Source: Nocardia carnea (GTDB lineage Bacteria; Actinomycetota; Actinomycetes; Mycobacteriales; Mycobacteriaceae). Taken from it: a stretch of 64,000 nucleotides of DNA. The stretch's first letter is position 1. Each line of letters opens with the position of its first letter. The translations under genes and the position numbers were made by a program. The notes beneath the pieces are model-generated. The model was given only the letters and a program-made list of their open reading frames with translations. It did no database searches and was not told where the DNA came from. The DNA is taken from positions 1-64,000 of the forward strand of contig NZ_JARWNW010000314.1 of assembly GCF_029868325.1 (NCBI RefSeq), written 5' to 3'. Positions 35,063-43,823 of this stretch are shown piece by piece.

Positions 35063-35070
35063 ATGTTCAC
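35055..35070 (-). promoter_or_regulatory. LexA (SOS) box over the dinB start codon
   Basis: TCGAACATATGTTCAC contains the perfect palindrome GAACATATGTTC (35057-35068), the actinobacterial LexA consensus GAAC-N4-GTTC. The dinB start codon (35062-35060) is inside its spacer, so LexA would cover the initiation region. Confidence 0.85.
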
Positions 35071-35272
35071 ACTAACACCCGAGTGGTCGGAAAACGGCAG
35101 GCCATAGTGGCGTGCGGGCATGGGGCCGCCGCGATCTTGTGGCGTCAACGCGAAGCTGTCGTGGCGGGGTCCGGGGGTGGCAGACGGTGCGGGTCTGTGG
35201 TTGTCGGGGGCGGGGAACACCCCGGCCGGGTGACAGTCATCAAGGGGCAGCCGGTCTACTGCTAGGCTAAAG

Positions 35273-35286
35273 CAAGCAATTGCTTG
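35273..35286. promoter_or_regulatory. 14-bp perfect palindrome before an SDR gene
   Basis: CAAGCAATTGCTTG is fully symmetric and lies 18 bases before the SDR start, directly after a possible -10 TAGGCT (35263-35268). It resembles TetR-family operators. No regulator gene is adjacent. Confidence 0.55.
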
Positions 35287-35303
35287 GTTGGTCGGGAGGC
35301 GTG

Positions 35304-36077
35304 ATGATGGACGAGTTTTCCGGGCGCCCCGGGGCGGCGCTGGTGGCCGGCGGGACCGGTGGAATCGGCGCCGCGGTGGTGCGGTTACTGGCCCGCCGGG
35401 GCAGCGATATCGGGTTCACCTACCGGATGAACCGGGCGAAGGCCGACGCGCTGACCGAAGATGTCGGGGCACTCGGGCGCTCGGGCCGGGCATGGCCGCT
35501 GGATCTGGCGGATCCGGACGCGGTAACCGATATCGTCGCGCAATTCCGTGAACACTTCGGTGGCCTGCACACCGTGGTATACGCCGCCGGCCCCCATGTT
35601 CCGATGGTCCACCTGAGCAGGGTCTCTCCGCAGCAATATCGCGACCAGCTGCTCGGCGATTCCGCGGCATTCTTCAACCTGATGCACGCCACTCTGCCGC
35701 TACTGCGCGAATCTCGTGGTGCCGTGGTTGCCGTGACGACTGCCGCCACTCGCCGGTACCCGGTCCGCGACGGGCTGTCCGCCGGGACCAAGGGCGCGGT
35801 AGAGGCGGTGGCCCGGGGATTGGCCGTGGAGGAGGGGCGTTACGGCGTCCGGGTCAATTGTGTGGGCCCCGGCATGCTCACCGATGGAATGGCCGAACGC
35901 CTGATCGGGTCCGGTGACCTCGAGGACTCGGCGCTCGAGATCGCCCGGGGCAATATTCCCCTGCGTCGCTTCGGTGATGCGGACGATATCGCCGAAGCCG
36001 TTGCTTTCCTCGCCTCGGATCGGGCGGACTTCATCTCCGGTCAGATGTTGGACGTCGACGGGGGATACACGGCCTGA
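35304..36077 (+). CDS. SDR-fold protein lacking the catalytic tyrosine
   Basis: A 257-residue SDR-fold protein with an intact nucleotide motif GGTGGIG and the typical C-terminus SGQMLDVDGGYTA. The catalytic region reads VAVTTAATRR...LSAGTKGAVE: the serine position is Thr and the YxxxK tyrosine is Ser (SAGTK), while the lysine is kept. NNAG reads YAAGP. Such changes normally abolish ordinary carbonyl reduction, so it may be a binding protein, an enoyl-reductase-like divergent enzyme, or act with unusual chemistry. ATG 35304 (or 35307) follows GGGAGG. A 14-bp palindrome upstream suggests tight regulation. Confidence 0.85.
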   Translation: MMDEFSGRPGAALVAGGTGGIGAAVVRLLARRGSDIGFTYRMNRAKADALTEDVGALGRSGRAWPLDLADPDAVTDIVAQFREHFGGLHTVVYAAGPHVPMVHLSRVSPQQYRDQLLGDSAAFFNLMHATLPLLRESRGAVVAVTTAATRRYPVRDGLSAGTKGAVEAVARGLAVEEGRYGVRVNCVGPGMLTDGMAERLIGSGDLEDSALEIARGNIPLRRFGDADDIAEAVAFLASDRADFISGQMLDVDGGYTA

Positions 36078-36091
36078 CCGTCCCATCCGCT

Positions 36092-36415
36092 CTAGCGGGC
36101 GGCGCGCCGGGCTGCGCCGACGGCCCGTTTGGCGATGGCCCAGCGGTGCACTTCGGACGGTCCGTCTTAGATGCGGAAGGGCCGGACCTCGCGGGACAGC
36201 CGGGCCGGCGGCAGATCGTCGGAGACGCCGAGACCACCGCAGAGCTGGATACTGCGGTCGACGATCCGGAAGATGGCTTCGGCGGCAAGAGTTTTGGCGA
36301 TAGACGTCGAATTACCCGCCTGTTCACCGTGGTCCAGTTCCCAGTAGGCGCGAACCAGTAACGCCCGGGTGGCCGCGATATCGATCTCGTTGTCCGCCAC
36401 CAGCAGGGACGTTCC
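36092..36415 (-). pseudogene. Acyl-CoA dehydrogenase tail with a nonsense codon
   Basis: The minus strand encodes the C-terminal part of an acyl-CoA dehydrogenase: ADNEIDIAATRALLVRAYWE, then IQLCGGLGVSDDLP and EVRPFRI. There the codon expected for Tyr is TAA (36166-36168 region), and reading through gives DGPSEVHRWAIAKRAV, the catalytic-glutamate motif, up to TAG at 36092. The N-terminal two thirds are missing; the recognisable part begins near 36415, just before the VOC gene end. It is a truncated gene with an additional point mutation, so clearly not functional. Confidence 0.8.
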
Positions 36416-36463
36416 GTGGCGACACCCGCCGGTGACTGGCGGACGTTCGGTGCTCACCCCGCC

Positions 36464-36864
<401 letters not shown>

Positions 36865-36865
<1 letters not shown>

Positions 36866-37146
36866 TATTCCTCCAGCCAGCGGTCGGTGAGACCACGCAG
36901 GGGTGCGCGGTCGAGATAATGAAATTTGTGCCGCCCGTCGCGATGCGTGCGAACCAGGCCCGCGGCGGCCAGTTGGTCGAGATGCTGGGAGATCGCCTGC
37001 CGGGTGGACGACAGGCCGTGGATCATGGTGAGTCGCCCGCACAGCTCGAACAGCGTCTGCCCGTCGCGGCCGGCCAGTTCGTCGAGGATTGCCCGCCGGG
37101 TCGGATCGGCGAGTGCTTTGAAAATCGGTCCCTGGTCGGCGTGCAC
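36865..37146 (-). CDS. ArsR-type (SmtB/ArsR) transcriptional regulator
   Basis: A 93-residue winged-helix repressor: FKALADPTRRAILDELA is the ArsR entry motif and RQAISQHLDQLAAAGLV the recognition region. It lacks the paired cysteines of metal sensors. GTG 37146 is chosen since TATAGT (-10) ends six bases upstream, which would make the transcript leaderless and start at this codon. A 16-bp inverted repeat lies between -35 and -10. It probably autoregulates itself and the VOC gene in response to an organic ligand. Confidence 0.85.
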
Positions 37147-37152
37147 ACGTCG

Positions 37153-37182
37153 ACTATAGGCAAGTAGTGACTTGCATATCAA
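37153..37182 (-). promoter_or_regulatory. ArsR promoter with operator in the spacer
   Basis: On the minus strand TTGATA, an 18-nt spacer and TATAGT (37158-37153) form a good promoter. The spacer is GCAAGT-CACT-ACTTGC (37160-37175), an inverted repeat with 6-bp arms, well placed to block RNA polymerase. Confidence 0.65.
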
Positions 37183-37289
37183 ACCCTGGGGTCACGCCGC
37201 GTGTTTCACTGGATCGAGAAACGGCGCGACGGTGCCGGTAGCAGGAGTGTCGCGTGCCGTGCCGGCGCGAGGGCTGCCGGATTGTGGCG

Positions 37290-38876
37290 TCAGATTCCGG
37301 GCTGAAGCCGGCCGCCATGGGGTAGGACCCAGGATGCGCCGAGAGCGACCCCGGTGGCCGGGTCGGTGACGTCCGCCGTATAGAACCACTCCATGCGCAC
37401 CTGCTCGGCGGCTATATCGACCACGCCGTAACCGTGCGAATCGAGCTCCGTGTAGCGGATATGCCGGTTGAGCGTCCGGATCGAATTCTCCAGCGCTACC
37501 GACCCCGTCCGCGGCGGGCCGGGCAGCAGATCACCGATCCCGAGCGAGGTCACCGACGGGACCACGAACTCCGCCCCCGCGGTGGGCCCGTTCGGATAGG
37601 CCGCCGCGTCGAGTGGCACGTCCGACGCCCATGAACTGTGGATATCACCGGTGAGATAGACGATATTCGTCGCATTGCGGTCGGTGAGGGCCGTCAGCAG
37701 TCGCCGCCGGTCGGCCGTGTACCCGTCCCACTGATCGGTGTTGGGCGCCAGGCCCTCCCGGGGGATCCCGAGGACCTCGGTCACCGCGGCCGTCGTCGCC
37801 GGGTCCATGGGCGGGAAGGCCAGCGGTGAAATCATCACCGAGTTGCCCACCAGCTGCCAGCGCGCCGAACCGGATACCAGTCCGGCTGTGAGCCAATCCA
37901 TCTGCGCCGCCCCGGTGAGGGTGCGGGCCGGATCGTCGCTGTCCGGCGAGCCGAGGTGCGGCGCGGCATCGCGATAGCTGCGCAGATCCAGCATGGACAG
38001 CTCGGCGAGAGTGCCGAACCGCAACCGCCGGTAGATCCGGGGCGCCGCGGCCGTGCCCTCGGCTCGTACCGGCATCCATTCCAGGTAGGCGCGTACGGAA
38101 GCGGCCCGGCGCGCCGGCCAGTCGCCCTCGGTGGCCGGGTCGTGATTCCCGGCGCCGCCGGACCAGGAATTATCGGCCGATTCGTGGTCGTCCCAGGTGC
38201 AGATGAACGGTAGCCGGGCATGCAGCGCCATCAGATCGGGATCGGTTTTGTACTGACCGTGCCGGACCCGGTAGTCGGCGAGCGAGACGATCTCGTGCAG
38301 CGGATCGTGCCGCCGGATGGATCCGGACCGGCCACCGTAGGACCCCGTCGCGTACTCGTAGAGGTAATCGCCGAGATGGACGACGGCATCCAGATCGTCG
38401 CGGCCGGCCAGATGCCGGTAGGCGGCAAAATATCCGGCCTCCCAGTTCGAGCACGACACCACGCCGAAACGCAGTCGTGCGGGAGTGGCCGCGGCGGCCG
38501 GCGCGGTGCGGGTGCGGCCCACGGGCGATACTTCGCCGAGGGCTGCGAACCGGTACCAGTAGTACTGCGCGGGCGCCAGACCCCGGACATCGATCTTCAC
38601 CGTGTGGTCGCTGTCGGCGGTGGCGGTCGCGGTCCCGGACGCTACGACCTCGCTGAATCCCTGGTCCGCGGCCACTTCCCAGCGCACGGTGGCCGGCTCA
38701 CCGGCACCGGATCCGGGGACTGCGTCCGGCCGGACGGTCACCCGGGTCCACAGAATCATCCCGTCGGGCAGTGGATCGCCCGAGGCGACGCCGTGCCCGA
38801 ACACCGGCGCCGTTGCCCGGGCTGCGGGCGCGGCCAGCACCCCAGCGGCGGCGACCGCACCGGCCCCGGCCTGCAA
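37290..38876 (-). CDS. PhoD-like alkaline phosphatase, 5' end damaged
   Basis: The product is a PhoD-type phosphatase/phosphodiesterase (528 residues from TTG 38876). An N-terminal fibronectin-like domain ends near 125; the metal-binding blocks are VVHLGDYLYEY (~166-175), TWDDHE (~228-232) and YLTGDIHSSW. In frame upstream there is GRRALLQAGAGAVAA, a Tat signal, but no start codon before a stop; the sequence joins a kinase gene at ~38910. So the original start was lost in a rearrangement. Expression would need the poor TTG, which lies after the twin arginines, and export would fail. Possibly non-functional. Confidence 0.8.
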   Translation of the reverse strand: MQAGAGAVAAAGVLAAPAARATAPVFGHGVASGDPLPDGMILWTRVTVRPDAVPGSGAGEPATVRWEVAADQGFSEVVASGTATATADSDHTVKIDVRGLAPAQYYWYRFAALGEVSPVGRTRTAPAAAATPARLRFGVVSCSNWEAGYFAAYRHLAGRDDLDAVVHLGDYLYEYATGSYGGRSGSIRRHDPLHEIVSLADYRVRHGQYKTDPDLMALHARLPFICTWDDHESADNSWSGGAGNHDPATEGDWPARRAASVRAYLEWMPVRAEGTAAAPRIYRRLRFGTLAELSMLDLRSYRDAAPHLGSPDSDDPARTLTGAAQMDWLTAGLVSGSARWQLVGNSVMISPLAFPPMDPATTAAVTEVLGIPREGLAPNTDQWDGYTADRRRLLTALTDRNATNIVYLTGDIHSSWASDVPLDAAAYPNGPTAGAEFVVPSVTSLGIGDLLPGPPRTGSVALENSIRTLNRHIRYTELDSHGYGVVDIAAEQVRMEWFYTADVTDPATGVALGASWVLPHGGRLQPGI

Positions 38877-39504
38877 CAGCGCGCGCCGGCCCAGTGCGTT
38901 CCGGCGGGGAGCCCTCGAGGACTTCCGGTGCGGTGTAGGCCGGGGATCCGGTCACGGTGCCCTCTGCGGTCCGGAACCCGCCGGAGATATGGGCGATGCC
39001 GAAATCGGTCAGCGCCGGCTCTCCGTAATCGGTGAGCAGAATGTTGCCGGGTTTCACGTCCCGGTGCACGACCCCGAGGCGGTGAGCACTCTCCAATGCG
39101 CCCGCGATCTTCACCCCGAGCTGTAGTGCGTCCGCCGCCGGCAACGGCCCGTCTCGGCGGATCCGCTGCTCGAGCGAACCCGACGGGTAATAGGGCGTCA
39201 CCAGATACAGACGGCCGCCGTCGGTGACCCCCGCCTCCAGCACGGGGACGATATTGGGGTGCCCGGTGAGGCGGCCCATAGCGCGCTGTTCGCGCACGAA
39301 CCGGGCCCGGTTGTCCTCGTCGGTTTCGCCGGTGAGGAGTTTGACCGCCACCGTGCGATCCAGCGCCTGCTGGGTACAGCGATAGACGACCCCGAATCCG
39401 CCGCGCCCGATTTCGCCGGCCGCCGTGAAACCGGCCGCCTCCAATTCCGCGGCGACCGATGTCGTCGACTCACGACGCGTTCGCAGCGGATCTTCGGCGG
39501 TCAT
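38698..39504 (-). pseudogene. Serine/threonine protein kinase, truncated at the activation segment
   Basis: Residues 1-198 are a Hanks-type kinase: GRGGFG loop (33-38), Lys55 in VAVKLL, HRDVKPGN (147-154), DFG (167-169) and APE (192-194), in the PknK-like style with a short N-terminal leader. After codon ~198 (38910) the frame runs out of phase through the phoD gene for 70 meaningless residues. The C-lobe and any sensor domain are missing. Kinase activity is therefore unlikely. The clean junction with phoD implies a deletion joining two genes. Confidence 0.8.
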
Positions 39505-39662
39505 GGCCGGAAAACGACCCGCCGAGTATGTGTGTGGGCACCGGTCGACATGCGCTCACCTCTCGCCACTGTCAACTGTATCCCCGAGTGGTCTCGGCGG
39601 CGAGATGCGGAACCCGGCAGCCGGCCGGTGCGATGCGGCCTTGTTATGTACTGCCCGGCTGG

Positions 39663-40070
39663 TTACGCCGGACAGGCGGGCGGAAGCACCGCGAATACCG
39701 GAAACCTGTCGCCGGACGGCGGTGCCCGGAAGCGGACCCGTACCGGCTGCTCGCCGACCGGCGGTAGCTCCCCCTCGATCGTGGTGTACACCCAGGGACC
39801 CTCGTCCAGCTCGACGATGGCGATGGTCGCCAGTACCGGATCCACCAGCGCGTTCGCCGCGCATTCCACGACCCGCCAGCACACGATCGATCCGGTGCCT
39901 ACCGCGGTCACGCGCTCGAAATCCCCGGACGAGCACGCCGAGCAGCGCACCGCCGACGGCGCGAACAGCCTCTGACACGTGACGCACCGGCGGATCGTCA
40001 ATGCGTCCGGTCTGCATTCCGCATAGTTTTCACAGTCGTGTCGAACCTGGTCCGAATGGCGATATCGCAT
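39663..40070 (-). CDS. DUF35 zinc-ribbon/OB-fold protein
   Basis: A 135-residue protein with a zinc ribbon (Cys29, Cys32, Cys43, Cys46) and a following OB-like domain, as in the Ltp/thiolase partners at 14.0 and 56.0 kb. Here no thiolase-fold gene is adjacent: the downstream neighbour is the truncated kinase and the upstream one an exporter gene. The first ~27 residues contain two extra cysteines and no family similarity, so the true start may lie further in. It could be an orphan left after loss of its partner. Confidence 0.75.
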   Translation of the reverse strand: MRYRHSDQVRHDCENYAECRPDALTIRRCVTCQRLFAPSAVRCSACSSGDFERVTAVGTGSIVCWRVVECAANALVDPVLATIAIVELDEGPWVYTTIEGELPPVGEQPVRVRFRAPPSGDRFPVFAVLPPACPA

Positions 40071-40257
40071 CTACGAGCCTCGGTGTGGGGATACTGGTGA
40101 GCAGCTTCCAGCATCTGCCGGTCCCGCCCGGACCGCGTCGGTCGAACAGCCCGATACATACCTATTTTCCGGAATCCTGGCGGTCAGCGGCGCACACGTC
40201 GGCGCCGGAACGCCGCCGCCGCGTGACGGGTGCCACCGGCGCCGCACCGCACAACAG

Positions 40258-41145
40258 TCAGCTCGGGTCGCCATGCCGGGCTGGGGCCTGCCGAGCGCCG
40301 CGGACGGTGGCGGCGGCCGCCGCGGCACAGATACCACCGATCCCCGCCCACCGCTGTACGGACAAAGTCTCATCGAGGACGATCAGCCCCGCACCTGCGG
40401 CAACTACCGGCTCCAGGCACAGCAGGACGGCGACCGTGGAGGCGGGAAGTCTTGTGAGAGCGGCCATTTCCAGGGAATACGGAATCACCGCGGACAGCAG
40501 TGCGACGACCACGCCGATCAGGAGCACCGAAGGCCGGAACAAATCGAGTCCATCGCTGCTCAGACCCACCGGCACTCCCAGCCCGGCGGCGACGACGAGA
40601 CCGCAGGCCAATCCGGAATGACCGAGTGCCGGCGCCAGCGCGCGCGAGATCAGCAGATAGGCGGCCATCGCGACCGCCGAGAGCCCGGCGAATACGAGCC
40701 CCTGCCAGGCCAAGGCACCGGCACCCGGGTCACGCATAAGCCATAAGCTCGCCGCCACCGCGCCTACGACCAGCAGGTCGGGGAGGCGCCGGGAACCGGC
40801 CAGCGCGACGGACAGCGGGCCCAGTAGCTGAATGGTTCCGGCGATACCGAGCGGCAGATACCACAGCGCGGGATAGATCAGGTTCATCCCCGCGACAGCG
40901 ACTCCCAGCCCGGCCACCAGCGTGCGGTCCCGGCGGGTGCGTGGGAGGCGAACCGGCCGGAAGATCACGAGCAGCACCGCCGCCGCGATGCCCAGGCGTA
41001 AGGCGAGAACACCCGACGGGTCGATCCGGCCGAACAGGAACTTGCCGACGGCCTGACCGGACTGGGTGCACAGGGCCGCGGTGACGACGAAGAGCGGAGC
41101 AGGAACCACTTTTCCAGCCTGGCTTTGCCCTCGATTGAGGTCCAT
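40258..41145 (-). CDS. EamA/DMT family exporter (RhtA-like)
   Basis: A 295-residue membrane protein with about ten helices in two EamA repeats. The blocks QLLGPLSVALAGSR and TRLPASTVAVLLCLEPVVAA (with the typical SLEP-like turn) are those of RhtA-type amino-acid/homoserine exporters. Starting at ATG 41145 leaves a 37-base gap to the divergent LysR gene; an ATG at 41184 would overlap that gene's start. It presumably exports a small polar metabolite under LysR control. Confidence 0.85.
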   Translation of the reverse strand: MDLNRGQSQAGKVVPAPLFVVTAALCTQSGQAVGKFLFGRIDPSGVLALRLGIAAAVLLVIFRPVRLPRTRRDRTLVAGLGVAVAGMNLIYPALWYLPLGIAGTIQLLGPLSVALAGSRRLPDLLVVGAVAASLWLMRDPGAGALAWQGLVFAGLSAVAMAAYLLISRALAPALGHSGLACGLVVAAGLGVPVGLSSDGLDLFRPSVLLIGVVVALLSAVIPYSLEMAALTRLPASTVAVLLCLEPVVAAGAGLIVLDETLSVQRWAGIGGICAAAAAATVRGARQAPARHGDPS

Positions 41146-41182
41146 CGAAAGATCAGGCCGCTGATCGTTTAGCGTTTCCTTC

Positions 41183-42100
41183 ATGTTCGATCTGCGACGT
41201 CTGCTGGTACTGCGCGTACTCGCCGAACGCGGCACCGTCACTGCTGCGGCCGCCGATCTGCATGTGACGCCCTCGGCGGTGTCTCAGCAGCTACGGGCGC
41301 TGACCGAGGAGATCGGTGTGCCGTTGCTGGCGCGGACCGGCCGCACCGTCGAGTTGACTCCCGCGGCGTACGCGCTGCTCGCCCATGCCGACGATCTCGG
41401 TGCGCGCTGGGAGGCCGCTCGCGCCGATATCGCGGCGCGCGGCAACGCGTTGACCGGAATATTGCGGGTATGCGGGGTGTCCTCGGCTGTCGCCGCACTG
41501 CTGCTGCCGGTCGCGGCGCGCCTGCGGGAAAGCCATCCCGGTATCGCTGTCCACGTCGGGGAGCTGGAAAGCGAGGAATGCTTCCGGCAACTGCTGGCAG
41601 CGCGCGCCGATATCGCCCTCACGCTTCCGGCGGCGCACACCCCGCCCGCCGGTGATCCGCGCTACGAGCAGCGCGTGCTGTTCGAGGATGTGCAGGACCT
41701 CCTCGTGCCGCGCGGTCACCCGCTCGCCGAACGGGCCGAAGTCACCCTGGCCGATGCCCGGACCGAGGCGTGGATCGCCAAACCAGCACACAACGACTCC
41801 TACGATCTGCTCGTCGCAGCCTGCGCCGCTGCCGGTTTCACCCCGCACATCACCCACCATGTGAAGGAGTGGTTCGCGGTATCCGCCGCTGTCGCTTTCG
41901 GATTCGGTGTCTGCCTGCTACCGCGGCTCGTCCCGATACCCGCCGAGCATCCGGTGGTGCGGGTGCCACTGCAGGGCAGTGTCCGGCCGGTTCGCACGAT
42001 CATCGCCGGAATCCGCCGGGGCAGTGGGGAACATCCGCTCATCGCCACCGGTATGCACACTCTCGAGGCCGTGGCGGCGGAGCTCGCCGCGGCCACATGA
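41183..42100 (+). CDS. LysR family transcriptional regulator
   Basis: A 305-residue LysR regulator. The N-terminal winged helix starts MFDLRRLLVLRVLAERGTV and contains LHVTPSAVSQQLRAL; the periplasmic-binding-like effector domain follows. It is divergent from the EamA exporter with start codons 37 bases apart, the standard arrangement for a LysR activator of an exporter (compare ArgP/LysG-LysE). Its effector is probably the exported metabolite or an analogue. Confidence 0.9.
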   Translation: MFDLRRLLVLRVLAERGTVTAAAADLHVTPSAVSQQLRALTEEIGVPLLARTGRTVELTPAAYALLAHADDLGARWEAARADIAARGNALTGILRVCGVSSAVAALLLPVAARLRESHPGIAVHVGELESEECFRQLLAARADIALTLPAAHTPPAGDPRYEQRVLFEDVQDLLVPRGHPLAERAEVTLADARTEAWIAKPAHNDSYDLLVAACAAAGFTPHITHHVKEWFAVSAAVAFGFGVCLLPRLVPIPAEHPVVRVPLQGSVRPVRTIIAGIRRGSGEHPLIATGMHTLEAVAAELAAAT

Positions 42101-42203
42101 CATCCGGAACACACGCGGCCTGCGGCTGGGCAGCGGCGTGTCGGTCTGCGTCGGTTAAGGTGCGATCGCACTGCCGACGGCCCAGCAACGGAAGGATTCG
42201 CCG

Positions 42204-43259
42204 ATGGTCACTGTCCTCGGCGGCGGAATCGCCGGCACCGCATCGGCCGGTGCGCTGGCCGGATCCGGCCGCCCGGTCACCGTCTACGAACAGCGCCGCG
42301 GCGAAGGGGGCGGAGCATTCCTGATCCTCGACGGTCGCGGGCATCGCGGCCTGATCGAACTCGGTGTGCCGGAACACGATCTCCATACCGCGTCGTACGC
42401 GCTCGACGAACTGCGCTACACCCCGGACGACGGTGTCACCCGCCAGCGTCCGAGCGAGGGACACCGGTTCTGGCTGCGCCGCGATCTGATGGCGGTACTG
42501 ACCCGGTTCGCGCTCGAGGCGGGCGCCGAGATCCGCTACGGCGACCCGGTCCTCGAGGTCCGGGCCGATCCTGCCGAGGGCACCGTGCTCCGGCTCGGTG
42601 GCAGTACGGTGACGACCCGGGACCTGGTCATCGGCGCGGACGGTATCGATTCGGTGGCGCGGGCCGCTATCGAACCGAACCGGTCCACGGAATACGCGGG
42701 CGATGTGGTGGTCTACGGGATGACCGAACGCGCGGTGCACTGCCCGACAGACCCCTTCGTCCTGCACTTCGACGCCGTATCCGGGTCCGGCGCCCGCCCG
42801 GCAGCCACCCTCGGGCATATCTGGCGCCCCGCAGCCGACGCGGCCCTGTGGTTTCTGCGGATCACCCGGTCGCCGCTACCGGAGGCAGCGACCGGGATCC
42901 GGCCGGTCGGCGAGTGGGCCGAGGCGGTGCTGACAACCACTCCCGCACCGGTTCACGAATTGACCGCCGAGCTGGTGGCCGCAACCGCGTGGGTGCACGT
43001 CTCCAACGCCCGCAATGTCCCGCTCGGCCCGGCGGCGCCGCCCACACCACCTGTGGTGCTGGTGGGCGACGCCGACCACGCCATCACCCCGGCGGCGGGC
43101 GTCGGCGCCCGGGAGGGCATCGAGGACGTGGTGGCCGTGTACCGGGCGATCGCCGCGGGGGAATCGCCCGCCGAAGCCATGTCGGTTCGCCGGCGCGCGA
43201 TCGCCGAGGAGCGGGACCGGGTGGCCCGCCGGATGCGCAGCACAGCGGCTGCGGGATGA
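42204..43259 (+). CDS. FAD-dependent monooxygenase (PHBH fold)
   Basis: A 351-residue flavoprotein with an N-terminal GGGIAG motif, DLVIGADGIDS in the middle and VVLVGDADHAITPAAGVGA near the end, the three FAD signatures of class A aromatic hydroxylases. It likely hydroxylates or epoxidises an aromatic or polyketide substrate. GGAAGG precedes the ATG. It follows the LysR gene by 103 bases on the same strand, but a separate promoter is likely. A small hairpin follows. Confidence 0.87.
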   Translation: MVTVLGGGIAGTASAGALAGSGRPVTVYEQRRGEGGGAFLILDGRGHRGLIELGVPEHDLHTASYALDELRYTPDDGVTRQRPSEGHRFWLRRDLMAVLTRFALEAGAEIRYGDPVLEVRADPAEGTVLRLGGSTVTTRDLVIGADGIDSVARAAIEPNRSTEYAGDVVVYGMTERAVHCPTDPFVLHFDAVSGSGARPAATLGHIWRPAADAALWFLRITRSPLPEAATGIRPVGEWAEAVLTTTPAPVHELTAELVAATAWVHVSNARNVPLGPAAPPTPPVVLVGDADHAITPAAGVGAREGIEDVVAVYRAIAAGESPAEAMSVRRRAIAEERDRVARRMRSTAAAG

Positions 43260-43260
43260 T

Positions 43261-43277
43261 ACCGGCTACTCGCCGGT
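43261..43277. terminator. Small hairpin between convergent genes
   Basis: ACCGGC-TACTC-GCCGGT forms a 6-bp stem with a 5-nt loop, directly after the monooxygenase stop. No T-run; a weak or partial terminator. Confidence 0.45.
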
Positions 43278-43329
43278 CTCCCGAAACCCCTCCGCGATAT
43301 GTGGTGCCGACGGCAGGGCGGGTACCGCT

Positions 43330-43788
43330 TCAGCGGTCCTCGGCGAGCCGGGCGAGGTTGCCGAGAGAGGCCAGCAGTTTGTCGGCCGTGGTGGCCCGCG
43401 CTCGTTCGAGACGTTTCGGATCGTTCAATCGTGACCAGTCATAGGTATGGGTCACCCGGCTGCTGGTCTCGGTGAGGGGCTCGACCTCCCAGCGCCACAG
43501 GTGACCCGGGGGCTGCCGGTCCGGTTCCGCGGGCAGCCAGGCGATCAGTCGGCCCTCCTCGAACTCCACCACCTGGTTGTGGCGCACCGCGCCGGTCGTG
43601 AGGGTCATGGTGAACACCTCGCCTGCCCGCGAGACGCGCTGCCCGGTGGGGGCGTCGGCCAGATTGTCGTTACCGTCCCACCGTGACTGCTGCGCCGGGT
43701 CGGCGATCAACTCGAAGATCTCGTGTGCCGGTGCCGCGATCTCGCGGCTCGCCGATACGACGCGCGATTGCGCACTGCTGTCTGTCAT
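43330..43788 (-). CDS. SRPBCC family protein
   Basis: A 152-residue START/Bet v1-like protein. The start SASREIAAPAHEIFELIADP with DPAQQSRWDG, followed by EVEPLTETSSRVTHTYDWS, is typical of polyketide-cyclase/dehydrase-like or Coq10-like SRPBCC proteins. They bind hydrophobic ligands; catalysis is not evident here. It lies 35 bases upstream of nothing obvious on its strand: the lipoprotein gene precedes it by 35 bases, so cotranscription with that gene is possible. Confidence 0.8.
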   Translation of the reverse strand: MTDSSAQSRVVSASREIAAPAHEIFELIADPAQQSRWDGNDNLADAPTGQRVSRAGEVFTMTLTTGAVRHNQVVEFEEGRLIAWLPAEPDRQPPGHLWRWEVEPLTETSSRVTHTYDWSRLNDPKRLERARATTADKLLASLGNLARLAEDR

Positions 43789-43823
43789 GACCCGATCGAA
43801 TCACACCGCTGGGTGGGCGGGCG

